A stretch of 64,000 nucleotides of DNA from Erythrobacter sp. (GCF_035194505.1 NZ_CP136573.1:1537001-1601000); one strand, 5' to 3'; shown: positions 16,345 through 26,062, numbered from the stretch's first letter. Numbers and translations are program-made. The notes: generated by a model not told the origin, from the letters alone.

Positions 16345-16480
16345 GCCCGCTGCCTTCGCAGATGGAGGGGCCGCACTTCAAGCACTTCGATCAAATCTCC
16401 CCGCTATCCACAGCATCGGAAAAAAATATTGGGCCCGCTGCCCCTTGCGCGCACGGCCCGGACATGAGCATCAGGCGCCC

Positions 16481-18001
16481 ATGGCCGAACCTGAAAAAGT
16501 CACTCCGATCAACGCTGCCCTGCCCGCAGCCGATGCGCCGCTGCGCAAGCTGCCGTCCAATCTCGACGCGGAAGCCGCGTTTCTGGGCGCAGTGCTGATC
16601 GACAACCGGGTGATCGAGGAATTGCAGGTTCCGATCCGCCCCGATCACTTCTTCGAGCCGCTGCACCAGCGCATCTACGAGCGCGTGCTGACCCTGATTG
16701 AGCGCAATGCCACGGCCTCGCCCGTCACCCTGCGCCCTTTCTTCGAAGCCGACGAGGCCCTGCGCGAGCTCGGCGGCACCTCCTACCTCGCCCAGCTGAC
16801 CGCCAATGGCGCAGGCCTGCTGCTGCCGCGCGAGTTGTCCCAGCAGATCTATGACCTTGCCCTGCTGCGCCAGCTGGTGAGCGTCGGGCGCGGTCTCGTC
16901 GAAGGCGCGCTCGATACTTCGGAAGACACCTCCCCGCTCGAACGCATCTCCCAGGCCGAAGCCGATCTGTTCAAGGTGGCCGAGGGCGCGGCGACCGGGC
17001 GCGAGGCAGCGACCTTCCGCGATGCCGCGCTGACCGCGATCAAGATGGCCGAAGCGGCGATGAATTCGGGCGGCGGCCTGTCGGGCAAGACCTCGGGCCT
17101 CGATTCGATCGACCGCAAGACCTCCGGCCTCCACAATTCCGACCTCATCATCCTCGCCGGACGCCCCGGCATGGGCAAGACCTCGCTTGCCACCAACATC
17201 GCCTTCAACTGCGCCGAAGCCCACCTCGCCTTCCAGCGCGAAGGCGGCGAGTTCAACTACGGCGCGCCGGTCGCCTTCTTCAGCCTCGAAATGAGCGCCG
17301 ACCAGCTGGCCACGCGTATCCTTGCCGAACAGGCGGAGATTTCCTCCGAAGCCCTGCGCAGCGGGAAACTCAGCCGCGAGGATTTCCAGAAGCTCTCCTT
17401 CGCCAGCCAGCGCCTCGCCGAACTGCCGCTCTATATCGACGATACGCCTGCGCTCACCATCGCCGCACTGCGCACCCGCGCGCGGCGGCTGAAGCGGCGG
17501 CATGATATCGGCCTGATCGTGGTCGACTATCTCCAGCTGCTGCAAGGCTCGGGCCGGGCGAACGACAACCGCGTCAACGAAATCTCGGAAATCAGCCGCG
17601 GGTTGAAGACGCTGGCGAAAGAGCTTCAGGTTCCGGTGATCGCCCTGTCGCAGCTCTCCCGCGCGGTCGAACAGCGCGAGGACAAGCGCCCGCAGCTTTC
17701 CGACCTTCGCGAATCCGGCTCGATCGAGCAGGACGCGGACATGGTGTGGTTCATCTTCCGCTCGGACTATTACCACATGCTGGTGAAGCCCGACACGCCC
17801 GACGGCTCATCCACCCCCGACGAGCAGGAAAAATACCGCGCCTGGGAAGAGAAATACGAAGCGCTGGTGGGCAAGGCGACGCTGATCGTGGCCAAGCAGC
17901 GCCACGGCTCGACCGGCAATGTCCCGCTCCACTTCCAGAGCGACATCACCAAGTTCACCTCGCCCAACTTCAAGGACTATTCAGACTACGGGTTCGAGTA
18001 G
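16481..18001 (+). CDS. dnaB: Replicative DNA helicase DnaB
   Basis: 506-residue hexameric replicative helicase. N-terminal primase-interacting domain (about 20-125), then a RecA-like core: Walker A GRPGMGKTS near 228, Walker B VVDYLQLL near 348, the conserved ISRGLKTLAKEL and the arginine-finger region QRHGSTGNV near 472. Start ATG at 16481 (MAEPEKVTPINA). The last 30 codons recur in decayed form at 19286-19369, about 1.3 kb downstream. Confidence 0.97.
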   Translation: MAEPEKVTPINAALPAADAPLRKLPSNLDAEAAFLGAVLIDNRVIEELQVPIRPDHFFEPLHQRIYERVLTLIERNATASPVTLRPFFEADEALRELGGTSYLAQLTANGAGLLLPRELSQQIYDLALLRQLVSVGRGLVEGALDTSEDTSPLERISQAEADLFKVAEGAATGREAATFRDAALTAIKMAEAAMNSGGGLSGKTSGLDSIDRKTSGLHNSDLIILAGRPGMGKTSLATNIAFNCAEAHLAFQREGGEFNYGAPVAFFSLEMSADQLATRILAEQAEISSEALRSGKLSREDFQKLSFASQRLAELPLYIDDTPALTIAALRTRARRLKRRHDIGLIVVDYLQLLQGSGRANDNRVNEISEISRGLKTLAKELQVPVIALSQLSRAVEQREDKRPQLSDLRESGSIEQDADMVWFIFRSDYYHMLVKPDTPDGSSTPDEQEKYRAWEEKYEALVGKATLIVAKQRHGSTGNVPLHFQSDITKFTSPNFKDYSDYGFE

Positions 18002-18004
18002 GCA

Positions 18005-18190
18005 CTACTCGGCGGGAGTAACCTCGACCGTGATCGGCAGAATATCGAAGCCGACACCCGCGATGGTGTAACGCCCGCGTCCGCGGCCATCGCGGCTCCA
18101 CCAGCCGGCGCTCGCGGGGGTGGCGGTGAAGCGGTAGGTCACGCCCTCGGATCCGGCGAAGGAATGGCGCTCGACTGTGGCAACCCCGCC
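18005..18190 (-). pseudogene. Coding-like extension of the cyanophycinase gene beyond an in-frame TAA
   Basis: Immediately after the TAA at 18191-18193 the same reading frame continues for 61 codons to a TAG at 18005-18007. The residues look like genuine protein (GGVATVERHSFAGSEG, VTYRFTATPASAGWW, DILPITVEVTPAE) and codon use matches the neighbours. This suggests the gene once ended at 18005 and a nonsense change removed the tail. Alternatively it is a chance open frame or a sequencing error. Confidence 0.55.
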
Positions 18191-19225
18191 TTAGAGCAGC
18201 GCCTCGCCAGCCACTGCGGCAAGGCGCTGATCGCCATAGGCCATCCCGCCGCCGGGCAGGAGCGGGGCCTCCTCCGGTGCGCGCGTGGTCACGGCACGGC
18301 GGGCGGACGCCGGGGTGACCTGCCAGGTGGCAAGATCGATGCTGTCACCGGCTGCGGCGAGGCCAGGGGAAAGGCCGGTGATCGCGGTGCGCCGCCCCAC
18401 CTTGCGCTGCGCCGCGCGGGCATCGAGCAGGGTCACATAGCCGGTCCCCACAACGCGCGCCGTGCCGCTGCCGGGCTTCACCACCAGCGCGGTGTCCTCG
18501 TCGATCCCGAGCCCGAGACGGACCGGCCGACCGGGATCGGTCACAGCCGCAGCGAGCAACCCGAGATGCCCTCGCTCGCCAAAATGCACGTGGATCAGGA
18601 CGCGCTCGAGAAAACCGAGCCCCGCCCCCAGCACAAGCGGATCGCCGCCCCCGGCGACAAGCGGCGGGCCTAGGCTTTGGCCCTCCATGATCATATCCGC
18701 GCCCATCACCATGCCCCCTGCCGAGGTGCCTCCCACCACCGCGCCTTCGGCAAGGCGGCGGCGGATCGCGGCGGCCATCGGGGTGTCGCGCCCATCGGCC
18801 TCACGCAGCACGGCAGTGATGTTTTGCTGATCGCCACCAACGAACCAGATCGCACCGGCGCGGGCGACCTTCGCGATCTCGGCCGGATCATGCGCATTGC
18901 CGCGCCAGGTGCTCTCGTCCACCTCGCGCGTCGCGGGATCGTCGGCAAGGGCAAGGCGCACCACGGCGACATCTTCGGGCCTCGCCCCGTGCCGGACGAG
19001 CGCTGCGGTCATCGCACGGGTCGAACCGGCGATACCTTGCGTGGCTGCGGGGATGATGGCGATGGCGGGTGCATCGGCTGGGCGCGCTTCCAGCAGGGCC
19101 GAAAAGACCTCGGCGTTGCTCCAGTCAAGCCCGCCGCCGACGATCACCAGAGTTCCCTCGTCGGCGCGTGCCACGACCGGGGCGACGAACATCGCCAGAC
19201 CTACCACCACTATTCCTGCCCGCAT
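18191..19225 (-). CDS. Cyanophycinase-like S51 peptidase, exported
   Basis: 344 residues from the ATG at 19223-19225, which gives a signal peptide (MRAGIVVVGLAMFVAPVVARA). The domain is the class I glutamine-amidotransferase-like S51 fold: VIVGGGLDWSN near 28, IAIIPAATQG, FVGGDQQN near 140, and the nucleophile elbow GGTSAGGM near 177 (catalytic Ser). HFGERGHLGLL near 230 matches cyanophycinase (Arg and His). Substrate could be cyanophycin-like or another beta-aspartyl peptide. It lies between two copies of the dnaB 3' end, which suggests arrival by recombination. An in-frame stop precedes a protein-like tail. Confidence 0.82.
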   Translation of the reverse strand: MRAGIVVVGLAMFVAPVVARADEGTLVIVGGGLDWSNAEVFSALLEARPADAPAIAIIPAATQGIAGSTRAMTAALVRHGARPEDVAVVRLALADDPATREVDESTWRGNAHDPAEIAKVARAGAIWFVGGDQQNITAVLREADGRDTPMAAAIRRRLAEGAVVGGTSAGGMVMGADMIMEGQSLGPPLVAGGGDPLVLGAGLGFLERVLIHVHFGERGHLGLLAAAVTDPGRPVRLGLGIDEDTALVVKPGSGTARVVGTGYVTLLDARAAQRKVGRRTAITGLSPGLAAAGDSIDLATWQVTPASARRAVTTRAPEEAPLLPGGGMAYGDQRLAAVAGEALL

Positions 19226-19285
19226 GAAGCCCCCGCAACCAGCCGCCTTCTTGGGCTGGCGAAACAGGCTAGCGGCTTCGCTCTG

Positions 19286-19369
19286 GCCGATCAACGCACG
19301 CAGCGCCGCGGCCCGGCCGGCAACGTCCCGCCGCTGTTCATGTACTATTCGGACGACGGGTTCGAGTAG
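19286..19369 (+). pseudogene. Decayed copy of the dnaB 3' end
   Basis: The frame ending at the TAG 19367-19369 reads QRRGPAGNVPPLFMYYSDDGFE, against QRHGSTGNVPLHFQ and a final YSDYGFE in DnaB. The DNA also ends in the same 13 bases, GGGTTCGAGTAGG, apart from one flanking position. An internal stretch of about 10 codons (DITKFTSPNFKD) is missing. A remnant of a tandem duplication or of an insertion at the dnaB end. Confidence 0.75.
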
Positions 19370-19453
19370 GGAGCTCCGCCGCAAAGCATCTTGCCCACCC
19401 GGAAATGTCGGTTATTAATCTGAATTGCCGACTGAATTTCCAAGAGGGGCCGC

Positions 19454-21322
19454 GTGCCGATGGCGCTTATTCCGACCTATAATGTCGTCAATCTCGCGGG
19501 CATCACGCAAAGCACCATCGATCTTCTGCTCGGCCTAGCGGACGAGGCCTTCCGGATGTGGGGCAGCGTGCTCGCGGGCAATGCCAACCTGTCGGTGCGG
19601 ATCGAACTGGTCGAAACCTCCGGCGCCGGGCGCGCCGAGGCGACCTGGGGCAACGGCACCAATATCGGCCGGATCAACGGAGTGAACCTGCTCGTCGGCG
19701 CGGCTGCGCGCGAGCTCCAGACGGGCCAGAACGTGCCCGACAACCAGCACGACATCCTGATCCGGATAAGCCGCAATTACCTGCTCAACGAGATGTTTCT
19801 CGATCCGACGCCGCAGACCCGCAACGACATTCCCGCAGACCGGACTGATGGCCTGAGCGTGCTGCTGCACGAGATCGGCCATGCGCTGGGCTTCACCGGC
19901 TTCTGGAACACCAGCATCAACGAACAGGGCAGCTTTGCGACGACCTATGACTTGCGGCGCGTGGATATTGGCGGCGAGGATTTCCTGCGCGGGCCCAATT
20001 TGCAGGCCCTGCTGGGCACCGATCTCGAACTGACGCGGGGCAACTACACGCATTATGGCAACACCAACGCCTTCCCCGGCACGAGCAGCGACCCGCTGAC
20101 CGGGCTGATGAACGGCGTCGTGTTCTATCGCGGCTATGCCTACACCATCGGCGACCTCGATCTGGCGGTGCTGGCCGATACCGGGCTGGGCACGATCCGC
20201 GACGACGTGCTCGACAATCCGCTGCACACCCACCTGCGCGGCGGGGCAGGGAATGATCACATCATTGGCGGCGATATCGACAATGTGTTTTTCGGCGATG
20301 ATGGCGTCGACTACCTTCAGGGCTTTGGCGGGAACGACCAACTGTTTGGCGGGGACGACAACGATACGCTGGACGGCGGGGACGGAGCCGACATCCTGAT
20401 CGGCGGCGCGGGTGAAGACAATCTCATCGGCGGCGCGAATGTCGATACGACGATCATCTTCGGCAACCGTGCCGATTTCGACATTTTCCAGCCGGTGCTC
20501 GGGGGCTTCATTATCCGCCGGACAACGTTTGGCCCCGACACGCCGGATATCGGCGCGATCATGGAAGGGGTCGAGTTCGTGCAGTTCGACGACCAGACCA
20601 TCCGCCTGCTGCGGGGCAGCGGGGTCAGCGTCAATTTCAACACCGTCGACCGCAGCGTCTACCAGACCGCGATGAACGACATCCGCGACTTCGACGGGAA
20701 CGCATTGGGCGGCAATGGCGGTTGGCTGCGCATCGGGCAGGCGGATGTGAACGGGGACGGCGACATCGACCAGATCCTCGTCAACCGCAGCATCGGGCGC
20801 TTCGCGACGGTGGGTACAGCACCTGACGGCCTGGTCTATTTCAATGACCACGGCTGGGCCGGCGAGACCCGCGTCGCCGGGATTTACATCGACCCTCTGG
20901 TGGAGGCCGGCATCGTCGCCCCCGGCAGCGATCAGGACAGCCAGCGCCGCTTCCAAAACGATCTCCAGATCGAGAACATCAACCGCGTGCTGGGCGCCAA
21001 CGACTACAACCGCGACGGGATTCAGGAGGTCTATTTCGCGCTGACCGACGGCACGGCCTACCTGCGCGCCCTGATGCATGCCGATGGAAACATCCGCTAC
21101 GCCAACTACCAGAGCCAGCAGGAGGTGATCGACTACCTCACCGCCAACGGCTTCGGGCCGGACACCTGGGCGGGGTGGTTCCCCCAGCCGAGCCAAGGCG
21201 CGGGCGAACTGGCAGCGGACGCTGGCCTCGTGCTTGCCGATGACACCGCCACCCCAGGCCTCGTTAATCTCGGTTCCCTCGTCTTCGCCGCATCGGATAT
21301 CCAGTCGGAGTTCTACGGCTGA
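19454..21322 (+). CDS. RTX-type zinc metalloprotease (remote-His metzincin-like)
   Basis: 622 residues, no Sec signal. Zinc motif HEIGHALGF at 139-147; the third ligand at the usual spacing is Gly, and the more likely third ligand is His200 (NYTHYG), followed by a Met-turn-like LTGLMNG (215-221), the layout of leishmanolysin-like (M8) enzymes. RTX nonapeptides (GGAGNDHIIGG, GGNDQLFGGDDNDTLDGGDG) span about 263-330, so calcium-dependent type I secretion is expected, though no exporter is in the window. Residues about 375-596 form a domain almost identical to the C-terminus of the next gene. GTG at 19454 or ATG at 19460 may start it; GAGGGG lies just upstream. Confidence 0.8.
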   Translation: MPMALIPTYNVVNLAGITQSTIDLLLGLADEAFRMWGSVLAGNANLSVRIELVETSGAGRAEATWGNGTNIGRINGVNLLVGAAARELQTGQNVPDNQHDILIRISRNYLLNEMFLDPTPQTRNDIPADRTDGLSVLLHEIGHALGFTGFWNTSINEQGSFATTYDLRRVDIGGEDFLRGPNLQALLGTDLELTRGNYTHYGNTNAFPGTSSDPLTGLMNGVVFYRGYAYTIGDLDLAVLADTGLGTIRDDVLDNPLHTHLRGGAGNDHIIGGDIDNVFFGDDGVDYLQGFGGNDQLFGGDDNDTLDGGDGADILIGGAGEDNLIGGANVDTTIIFGNRADFDIFQPVLGGFIIRRTTFGPDTPDIGAIMEGVEFVQFDDQTIRLLRGSGVSVNFNTVDRSVYQTAMNDIRDFDGNALGGNGGWLRIGQADVNGDGDIDQILVNRSIGRFATVGTAPDGLVYFNDHGWAGETRVAGIYIDPLVEAGIVAPGSDQDSQRRFQNDLQIENINRVLGANDYNRDGIQEVYFALTDGTAYLRALMHADGNIRYANYQSQQEVIDYLTANGFGPDTWAGWFPQPSQGAGELAADAGLVLADDTATPGLVNLGSLVFAASDIQSEFYG

Positions 21323-21436
21323 TCGCTGCACCCGCGCCCTTGTGCAAGCGAGGTCAATGACTTACACCTATCTCCCCGGCCCCCTTCTGCCGCTGGCGAA
21401 CGCGTGGCGGGTGGGCAAATCTGGAGACATGGCGGC

Positions 21437-24400
21437 ATGACGACGCGGCTCGGCACCCTGACCGAAAGCAATTTTGACGCGACCACCACGCTCACCGGAC
21501 GGCTCGATACGGGCAACCGGGCGGGCATGCAGGTGACCGGCGTCAACTTTGCCGGTCGCCAGACGGGCAATGTCGGGCAGGCCTTTCGCGGCATCTTCGG
21601 CACGCTGCAGGTCAATGCCGACGGGTCCTACACCTATGTCCTCGACAATAATGATCGCGACACCGATCTGCTGGCGACCGGCGATCAGGCGATTGACCGC
21701 TTCGTCGTCACCTTCCGGCTGGGCGGGGTCGAACAGACGCTGGCGGTGAACGTCGCGATCAACGGGGTGAACGAGCCGGGGCAGGTGATGACCACCCTCA
21801 CCGCCCCGGTCGAGATCGGGCAGGATTTCACCCTCGCACGTGACGGGCTGATCCGCTTCACCAATGCCGAAGGCTATCGCCAGATGCTGTCCTTCGAGAC
21901 GGATCCGCGCTGGACCTTCACCAATTTAGGCTCGATCTCGCTGGTCGCCGGAGATACCGCCGAGGGCGCGGTCGCTGTCGCGCCGACGCCGCCGCTCGGG
22001 CAGACCTTCAACTTCGGGCGGATCACCGCCAGCAGCGCGCGCTTTCAGACCTCGGGCGCTTCGGCGGTGGGGGCTTACGGCGAGAACCACGGCGTTGCCT
22101 CGGCGATCTTCACCGGCGGATATAACAGCGAGCGCTTTCCCGGCGCGGCGCGCGGCTGGGACGGGGTGTCGCGCAACACCGGTCTGATCGAGGCGATCTC
22201 GACCTTCGATGCCATCGGCGTGTTCCAGTTTCTGGGCAACAATTTCACCAATACCGGCTTCATCTATGTCGAAGGCGGGGCGAGCTATACTGCGGCCATC
22301 CCCAATGATCCGTTCGGCATCATCGGCTATCGTTCGGGCGGCACGGATATCGTGAACAATTCCGGCACGGTGCATGTCGTGTCCAATACGCCGCTGGTGC
22401 GCTCGGTGGGGTTCCGCTTCTTCCCCAATTCCACCAACATCTACAGCCCGAACATCGTCAACAACAGCGGGACGATCGTGGCCGACCGGGCGATCATCGC
22501 GCTCGACGGGTTCCAGACCTCGACCTACCTCAACAACTCCGGCCATATCGAAGGCACGCTGGAGCTGGATCGCGGGGTCAACCAGATCACCAATTCCGGG
22601 CGGTGGTACGGCAACTGGACCCTCGCCTTCGAAACCCCCGATCTGGTCGAGAATTCGGGCGTGATCCTCGGCACCATCGCGCTGCGCGGCGGGAATGATT
22701 TCTATCGCAGCGCGCCGGGCGGCACCGTGTCGGGCCTGGTCTCGGGCGGGACGGGCAATGATGCCTTCCAGGGCGGCGACGGGGCCGAGCAGTTTGCCGG
22801 CGATGACGGGCAGGACTGGCTCGCAGGGGGCGGCGGGGCCGACCGGCTGACCGGCGGCAGCGGCGCGGACGTTTTCTCCTATCGCAGCGCCAGCGATTCC
22901 ACCGCCAGCCAGCGCGACACGATCACCGATTTCCAGTCGGGCATCGACCGGATCGACATCAGCGCACTGGGCGTGACCAGCTTCACCCTTACCCCCAGCG
23001 GCGGCAACACCATCCTGCGCGCGGTCACGCCGGGGGGCACGCTCGAAGTGCTGGTGACAGGCGCAATTTCCGCCGCCGATGTGATCACCCAGCCCCCGTC
23101 CGCCATGGTGGTGGGCACCGGCAATAATGATCTGCTCATGGCCGTGCTCAGCGGCAGCACTCTCATCGCCGGCGAGGGCAATGATGCGCTGTTCGGCTCG
23201 ACCGGCAATGATGTGCTCGACGGCGAAGGCGGGGCCGACACGCTCTATGGCGGCGCGGGCAACGACATTTTCATCCACGACAACAGCGGCGATCTGATTG
23301 TCGAGACGGCCGATGGCGGGATCGACGAGGTGCTCACCGCATTCGGCCTGATCCTGCCGACCTATGTCGAGATCGGACGGCTGACAGGCAGCTTCGACGG
23401 CTTCCTCAGCGGCAACGAATTCGACAACATCCTGTTCGGCAATGCGGGCAACAACACGCTGCGGGGCGGCGGAGGCAATAACACCATCATCGGCGGTCTC
23501 GGCGTCGATACGATCTACATGAACATCGGCAACCAGACCTCCGTCTACAATGCGTTCGCCGAATCCCGGCGCGGCGGGGCGGACATCCTGTTCTTCTTCG
23601 AAAACGCCAATGATGTGATCGACGTGAGCGCGCTCGACGTGCAGTATTTCACCCTCGGCGAATATACGCGGCGGATCGAATCCGGCGGGGCCGGGATCTT
23701 CTCGATCGCGATGACGGTCGTCTCGGTGATGACGGCGCAGGGCGAGCTGGTGATCGAGGTTGAAGGCACCCCGACGATGGAGGCCTTCCGCTGGACCCGC
23801 CCGGCGGGCGTGGGCGCAACGCTCTACGGGCTCGATCGCGACGACCGGCTCTACGGCAGCCGCGACAATGACACGATCGAGGGGCGCGGCGGGAATGACG
23901 ATCTGCGCGGCGAGGCAGGCAATGACACCCTGCGCGGCGGCGACGGCGGCGACACCCTCACCGGCGGCATAGGGAACGATACGCTCGACGGCGGATCGAA
24001 CGTCGATTTCGCCATCGTGCGCGGCACCCGCTCGCAATATACGGTGACCCAGACTGCGACCGGCGTGTTCCAGGTGACCGGCCCGGACGGGACGGACACG
24101 CTCACCGCGATCGAGTTCCTGCAATTCGACGACCAGACCATCCGCCTGCGCCCCGGCACCGGCGTCACCGTCAACTTCAACACCGCAGACCGCACCGTCT
24201 ACCAGACCGCGATGAACGACATCCGCGACTTCGACGGCAATGCGCTCGGCGGAAACGGCGGCTGGCTGCGGATGGGGCAAGCCGACGTCAACGGCGACGG
24301 CGATATCGACCAGATCCTTGTGAACCGCACCATCGGTCGCTTCGCGACAGTCGGGACCGCGCCGGACGGCCTGGTCTATTTCAATGACCACGGCTGGGCG

Positions 24401-24856
24401 GGCGAGACGCGGGTGGCGGGCATCTATATCGATCCGCTGGTGGAAGCGGGCATCGTCGTCGCGGGAAGCGATCAGGACAGCCAGCGCCGCTTCCAGAACG
24501 ATCTCTTCATCGAGAACATCAACCGCGTGCTGGGCGCGAACGACTACAACCGTGACGGCATTCAGGAGGTCTACTTCGCCCTCACCGATGGCACGGCCTA
24601 TCTGCGTGCGCTGATGCACGCCGATGGAAACATCCGCTACGCCAACTACCAGAGCCAGCAGGAGGTAATCGACTACCTCACCGCCAACGGCTTCGGACCG
24701 GACACCTGGGCGGGGTGGTTCCCCCAGCCGAGCCAAGGCGCGGGCGAACTGGCGGAGGGCGCTGGCCTCGTCGCCGCAGACAATGCCGCGCCGGGCTTCC
24801 TCGATATGCAAGCCCTCGGCATTGCGACGCCGATGCTTGTGCCGGAATTCGTCTAG
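21437..24856 (+). CDS. Large RTX / VCBS-like calcium-binding protein
   Basis: 1139 residues, no Sec signal. Order: a VCBS/cadherin-like N-terminus (about 1-120, with GTLQVNADGSYTYVLDN), a beta-helix-like region of NNSG/NTG repeats (about 190-410), RTX blocks near 430-480 (with the serralysin-like DTITDFQSGIDRIDIS), 560-615, 660-690 and 800-850 (GNDTLRGGDGGDTLTGG), then the shared C-terminal domain (about 890-1115). Function probably adhesion or surface/biofilm; no catalytic motif seen. Start ATG at 21437 with GGAG ten nt upstream. The stop overlaps that of the GGDEF gene (CTAG). Confidence 0.78.
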   Translation: MTTRLGTLTESNFDATTTLTGRLDTGNRAGMQVTGVNFAGRQTGNVGQAFRGIFGTLQVNADGSYTYVLDNNDRDTDLLATGDQAIDRFVVTFRLGGVEQTLAVNVAINGVNEPGQVMTTLTAPVEIGQDFTLARDGLIRFTNAEGYRQMLSFETDPRWTFTNLGSISLVAGDTAEGAVAVAPTPPLGQTFNFGRITASSARFQTSGASAVGAYGENHGVASAIFTGGYNSERFPGAARGWDGVSRNTGLIEAISTFDAIGVFQFLGNNFTNTGFIYVEGGASYTAAIPNDPFGIIGYRSGGTDIVNNSGTVHVVSNTPLVRSVGFRFFPNSTNIYSPNIVNNSGTIVADRAIIALDGFQTSTYLNNSGHIEGTLELDRGVNQITNSGRWYGNWTLAFETPDLVENSGVILGTIALRGGNDFYRSAPGGTVSGLVSGGTGNDAFQGGDGAEQFAGDDGQDWLAGGGGADRLTGGSGADVFSYRSASDSTASQRDTITDFQSGIDRIDISALGVTSFTLTPSGGNTILRAVTPGGTLEVLVTGAISAADVITQPPSAMVVGTGNNDLLMAVLSGSTLIAGEGNDALFGSTGNDVLDGEGGADTLYGGAGNDIFIHDNSGDLIVETADGGIDEVLTAFGLILPTYVEIGRLTGSFDGFLSGNEFDNILFGNAGNNTLRGGGGNNTIIGGLGVDTIYMNIGNQTSVYNAFAESRRGGADILFFFENANDVIDVSALDVQYFTLGEYTRRIESGGAGIFSIAMTVVSVMTAQGELVIEVEGTPTMEAFRWTRPAGVGATLYGLDRDDRLYGSRDNDTIEGRGGNDDLRGEAGNDTLRGGDGGDTLTGGIGNDTLDGGSNVDFAIVRGTRSQYTVTQTATGVFQVTGPDGTDTLTAIEFLQFDDQTIRLRPGTGVTVNFNTADRTVYQTAMNDIRDFDGNALGGNGGWLRMGQADVNGDGDIDQILVNRTIGRFATVGTAPDGLVYFNDHGWAGETRVAGIYIDPLVEAGIVVAGSDQDSQRRFQNDLFIENINRVLGANDYNRDGIQEVYFALTDGTAYLRALMHADGNIRYANYQSQQEVIDYLTANGFGPDTWAGWFPQPSQGAGELAEGAGLVAADNAAPGFLDMQALGIATPMLVPEFV

Positions 24857-26004
24857 GCGCTGATTGCGACCGGTTCAGGCACCGCCACGCCGCGCGCGGC
24901 GCGGGCTTCGGCCTTGGCCTGATAGAGCGCGCGGTCGGCAAATTCGAACAGCGCGTCGGCATCATCGCCATGCCCGGGCCACTGCGCCACGCCGATGCTC
25001 GCGCCCACCTGCAAGGCGATGCCGTCGATCACATGCGGGCGCACCAGCGCGATCAGGATGCGCTCGCCCAGCGGGGCAGCGATCAGAGGCGAGCCCGGCG
25101 GGATCAGCACGGCAAACTCGTCGCCGCCCTGCCGCACCACCAGCCCGTCATCGCCAATCGTCTCGCGCAGCCGCTGCGCCACGGCGCACAGCAGCTTGTC
25201 GCCAAAACCGTGGCCGAAGCGGTCGTTCACCGGCTTGAACCCGTCAAGATCGACCAGCGCCAGCCGGAACGGCTCCGCCGCCTTGCCCTTGCGCAGCAGC
25301 GCGGCGATGCGCTCGTCGAGCGCGCGGCGGTTGGCAAGGCCGGTAAGCGGATCGGAGTGGGCAAGGTCGCGGGTCTGCTGCTGCAACTGCAACAGATCGA
25401 CCAGCATCGCATGGCCTTCGAGGATGAAGCGCACGAGGATCGCGGTCGCCAGCACCAGACTGGTCGCCGCCGCCATTTCCGCCGGGCGGCCCGATGCCAG
25501 CATCAGCGCCGAAATCGGCACCACCCCGATCACCAGATTGAGGATCGCGGCAAAGCGGATCGCGGAGAGGCAATAGGCCGTCGCCAGCGCGCCCATCGCG
25601 ATGATCATCGCAAAGCTCGCGTGGTTGTCAGGCGGCGAGGCGAGCCAGTTCACCACCGCCCAGATGCTGCACATCGCCCCCACCCAGCCCGATACGCCGG
25701 CGGTCTTCTTCACGATCACCGTTGCCCGGCGCAGGCTGAGATGGCGCTTGCGGCTGATGCGATTGTCGATCAGGCCGAGCACGCACAGCACCGCCAGCAG
25801 CACCGGCATCCCGTATTTGATCGCCCAGTGGAGATCGGCCGCCCCCGCCCAGGCCGCCGTCGGCGTGGTGGCGAGCAGCATCGCATACATCACCGGCGTC
25901 TGCGTCTCGACCCGGCGGGCGCGCAGAATGGTGAAATCATCCCGGATCGCCGCCGGAATGGGCGGCGCGATCCTTGCGCGCAAAGTCTGGAAAGCCCCCG
26001 TCAT
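24853..26004 (-). CDS. GGDEF-domain diguanylate cyclase, membrane-bound
   Basis: 383 residues. About six membrane helices fill 45-220 (for example YGMPVLLAVLCVLGLI and GAMCSIWAVVNWLA), then a GGDEF domain with SDPLTGLANRRALDERI and the active-site loop RQGGDEF near 305. All catalytic positions look intact, so it should make c-di-GMP. No clear RxxD inhibitory site is seen at the expected upstream position. The ATG at 26002-26004 is preferred; an upstream in-frame start would add an unconserved Arg-rich stretch. Confidence 0.88.
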   Translation of the reverse strand: MTGAFQTLRARIAPPIPAAIRDDFTILRARRVETQTPVMYAMLLATTPTAAWAGAADLHWAIKYGMPVLLAVLCVLGLIDNRISRKRHLSLRRATVIVKKTAGVSGWVGAMCSIWAVVNWLASPPDNHASFAMIIAMGALATAYCLSAIRFAAILNLVIGVVPISALMLASGRPAEMAAATSLVLATAILVRFILEGHAMLVDLLQLQQQTRDLAHSDPLTGLANRRALDERIAALLRKGKAAEPFRLALVDLDGFKPVNDRFGHGFGDKLLCAVAQRLRETIGDDGLVVRQGGDEFAVLIPPGSPLIAAPLGERILIALVRPHVIDGIALQVGASIGVAQWPGHGDDADALFEFADRALYQAKAEARAARGVAVPEPVAISA

Positions 26005-26062
26005 ACCCGCGATCCTAGGGAAAGCGCGTAAAACCGGCGTTAATGGCGTGAGTTCCGCGCGC

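Noticed and set aside
21926..24811. A 961-codon minus-strand frame opposite the second RTX gene
   Set aside because: Mirror of Gly/Asp-rich RTX repeats gives long spurious frames; no family features.
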